Assembly: GCA_903894655.1 (NCBI GenBank)
Contig: CAITQY010000069.1
Coordinates: forward strand, 1 to 6,085
Source: an uncultured Gemmatimonadota bacterium
GTDB lineage: Bacteria > Gemmatimonadota > Gemmatimonadetes > Gemmatimonadales > Gemmatimonadaceae
Direction: 5' to 3'
DNA length: 6,085 nucleotides
In this document: positions 4,894 to 6,085 of the stretch, in pieces
How positions within the stretch are numbered: the stretch's first letter is position 1
Layout of the letters: the number at the start of each line of letters is the position of its first letter
Made by a program: the position numbers and the translations under genes
The notes under the pieces: generated by a model
Database searches by the model: none
The model's input: only the letters and a program-made list of their open reading frames with translations
Told to the model about the DNA's origin: nothing

Positions 4894-6085
4894 TGCCTTT
4901 CGTCGGTGCGCGCGCGTTGCGCCGCATACTCACAAGCCCCGCCACCATGCTCGTGGCCGCGTTCGTCGCGACTGCGATGGCGCCACACCGCGCGGCCGCC
5001 CAGCCCGCCGCGTCGCCCGCCGCCGGCGGCGCGCCACGCCCGCTGTCCCTTGCCGAGGCGCTCACGCTGGCCACCGGTGAGAGCGAGCAGATCGCCATCG
5101 CGCGCGCAGGCGCCCTCCGTGCGCAGGGCCAGCTCGGTCAGGCGCGCTCGGCGCTGATGCCGCAGCTCGCCACCACGATGAACTGGCAGAAGCAGCTGCA
5201 GAATCAGTTCGCCGCCATCTCAGAACGCTCGAGCAACAACTCGAGTGGCGGCTCCGGCGGCAACGACACCACGTCGCTGGCCGACAATCCGATCACGCGC
5301 ATTTTCGCGTCGCAATACAACTTCAACGTGGGGCTTTCCGCGTCGCAGGGGCTGTTCAGCGGCGGCCGAACCACTGCCACCATCCGTGCCGCGCGGGCCG
5401 CGCGTGAGTCGGCCGAGATCGGCATCACGAGCGCGCAGGCGCAGGTGCAACTCGACGTGACGCAGTCGTACTACGACGCGCTGCTGGCCGATCGCTTGGT
5501 CGCGATTTCGGAATCGTCGCTCGTGCAGTCGGAGCGCACGCTGCGTCAGGTGCAGCTCACCCGCAATGTCGGCTCGGCGTCGGAGTTCGAGCTCATTCGG
5601 GCGCGCGTCACGCGCGACAATCAACGACCCGGCTGGCTGCAGTCGCGCACCAATCGCGACCTCGCCTACGTGCGGTTGCGTCAGCTGCTCAACCTGTCGC
5701 CCGATCAGCCGCTGACGCTCACCGACAGCATCGCCGAGTCTCCGGTCTCGGCGTCGGTGGCCAATCAGGCGCCGATCACCACGGTGAATGTGAACGTGGC
5801 CGAGGTGCTTACGATCGATCCGCAGGTACAGGCCGCGGTCTCGCGCGTGCTGGCGGGCAGCGACACCGGCATCGGTACACGGGCCCCGGTGCAGCAGGCG
5901 ATCAAGGGCGTCGAAGTCGCGCAGCAGCAACTGAAAGCCACGAAGGCGCAGCGCCTGCCGTCGATCGCCGCGACCACCAACTATCAGCGCCTCGCGTACC
6001 CAGCGGGCATCCTGCCGAAGAGCCTCGGAGACTTCTTCCCGAACTGGACCGTCGGCATCGGCCTGTCGTATCCGTTCTTCACCGG
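4890..6085 (+). CDS. TolC-like outer-membrane efflux protein (3' end cut off)
   Basis: This is an open frame of 398 codons running off the right edge. It is predicted to form the outer-membrane channel of a tripartite efflux pump or type I exporter. An N-terminal signal peptide is visible: RR at 11-12, a hydrophobic stretch at about 19-31, and probable cleavage near RAAA-Q at 34-38. The first structural repeat follows. LSLAEALTLA (52-61) opens it, and a helix leads to LMPQLATTMNW (89-99). Next come beta-strand/loop residues with a Ser/Gly/Asn-rich loop (111-128), NFNVGLSASQGLFSGG (144-159), and long helices at about 162-268, including TQSYYDALLADRL. The second repeat starts with QQAIKGVEVAQQQLKATKAQRLPSIAA and ends in NWTVGIGLSYPFFTG at the edge. 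About 80-100 residues should be missing. Start is ATG at 4890 or the adjacent ATG at 4893. Both overlap the tetR stop, so translation is probably coupled. Adaptor and pump genes are expected next. Confidence 0.9.
   Translation, partial: MMPFVGARALRRILTSPATMLVAAFVATAMAPHRAAAQPAASPAAGGAPRPLSLAEALTLATGESEQIAIARAGALRAQGQLGQARSALMPQLATTMNWQKQLQNQFAAISERSSNNSSGGSGGNDTTSLADNPITRIFASQYNFNVGLSASQGLFSGGRTTATIRAARAARESAEIGITSAQAQVQLDVTQSYYDALLADRLVAISESSLVQSERTLRQVQLTRNVGSASEFELIRARVTRDNQRPGWLQSRTNRDLAYVRLRQLLNLSPDQPLTLTDSIAESPVSASVANQAPITTVNVNVAEVLTIDPQVQAAVSRVLAGSDTGIGTRAPVQQAIKGVEVAQQQLKATKAQRLPSIAATTNYQRLAYPAGILPKSLGDFFPNWTVGIGLSYPFFT

Noticed and set aside
5220..5930. 236-codon minus-strand open frame opposite the TolC-like gene
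   Set aside because: The plus strand carries a convincing TolC-family protein with signal peptide and both repeats. The minus-strand product is Arg/His-rich with no known fold.

Overview
The window is high-GC bacterial DNA with densely packed genes and little sign of Shine-Dalgarno sequences. The gene content (a tandem-domain M42 peptidase, an XdhC/MocA-type molybdenum-cofactor pair and a TetR-led TolC efflux operon) suggests a Gram-negative soil or water bacterium. TolC implies an outer membrane. Gemmatimonadota is my best guess from general style, but nothing in the sequence proves it.

Layout. (1) Bases 1-1781, plus strand: the 3' part of a gene for an M42-family metallo-aminopeptidase. 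It is cut by the left edge. The C-terminal domain keeps the full set of metal and catalytic residues; in front of it lies a second M42-like domain whose recognisable active-site residues are lost. (2) Bases 1804-1849: a GC-rich hairpin with two competing pairings between convergent genes. (3) Bases 1848-3813, minus strand: a two-gene unit, xdhC followed 4 nt later by a MocA-like nucleotidyltransferase. Both are accessory factors for maturing the cofactor of xanthine-dehydrogenase-family molybdoenzymes. No molybdoenzyme subunit is present in the window. (4) Bases 3814-4236: a divergent intergenic region of 423 bp. It holds a 12-bp palindrome next to xdhC, two diverged copies of a ~130-140 bp intergenic repeat built from 9-nt units in opposed orientation, and two adjacent 16-bp operator-like palindromes before tetR. 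(5) Bases 4237-4893, plus strand: a TetR-family repressor. (6) Bases 4890-6085, plus strand: a TolC-like outer-membrane efflux protein, overlapping the tetR stop codon through ATGA and running off the right edge. It is a continuous open frame of 398 codons.

How they work together. xdhC and mocA form a maturation module: MocA-type enzymes attach CMP to the molybdenum cofactor, and XdhC-type proteins bind the cofactor and hand it to the apo-enzyme. The TetR gene is the first gene of an efflux operon, with its probable autoregulatory operators directly upstream. Periplasmic adaptor and inner-membrane pump genes are expected beyond the right edge. The M42 peptidase appears unrelated to either module.

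The most unusual items are the active/degenerate tandem M42 protein, the paired modular hairpin repeats, and the double operator. No wholly new multi-gene system is evident.
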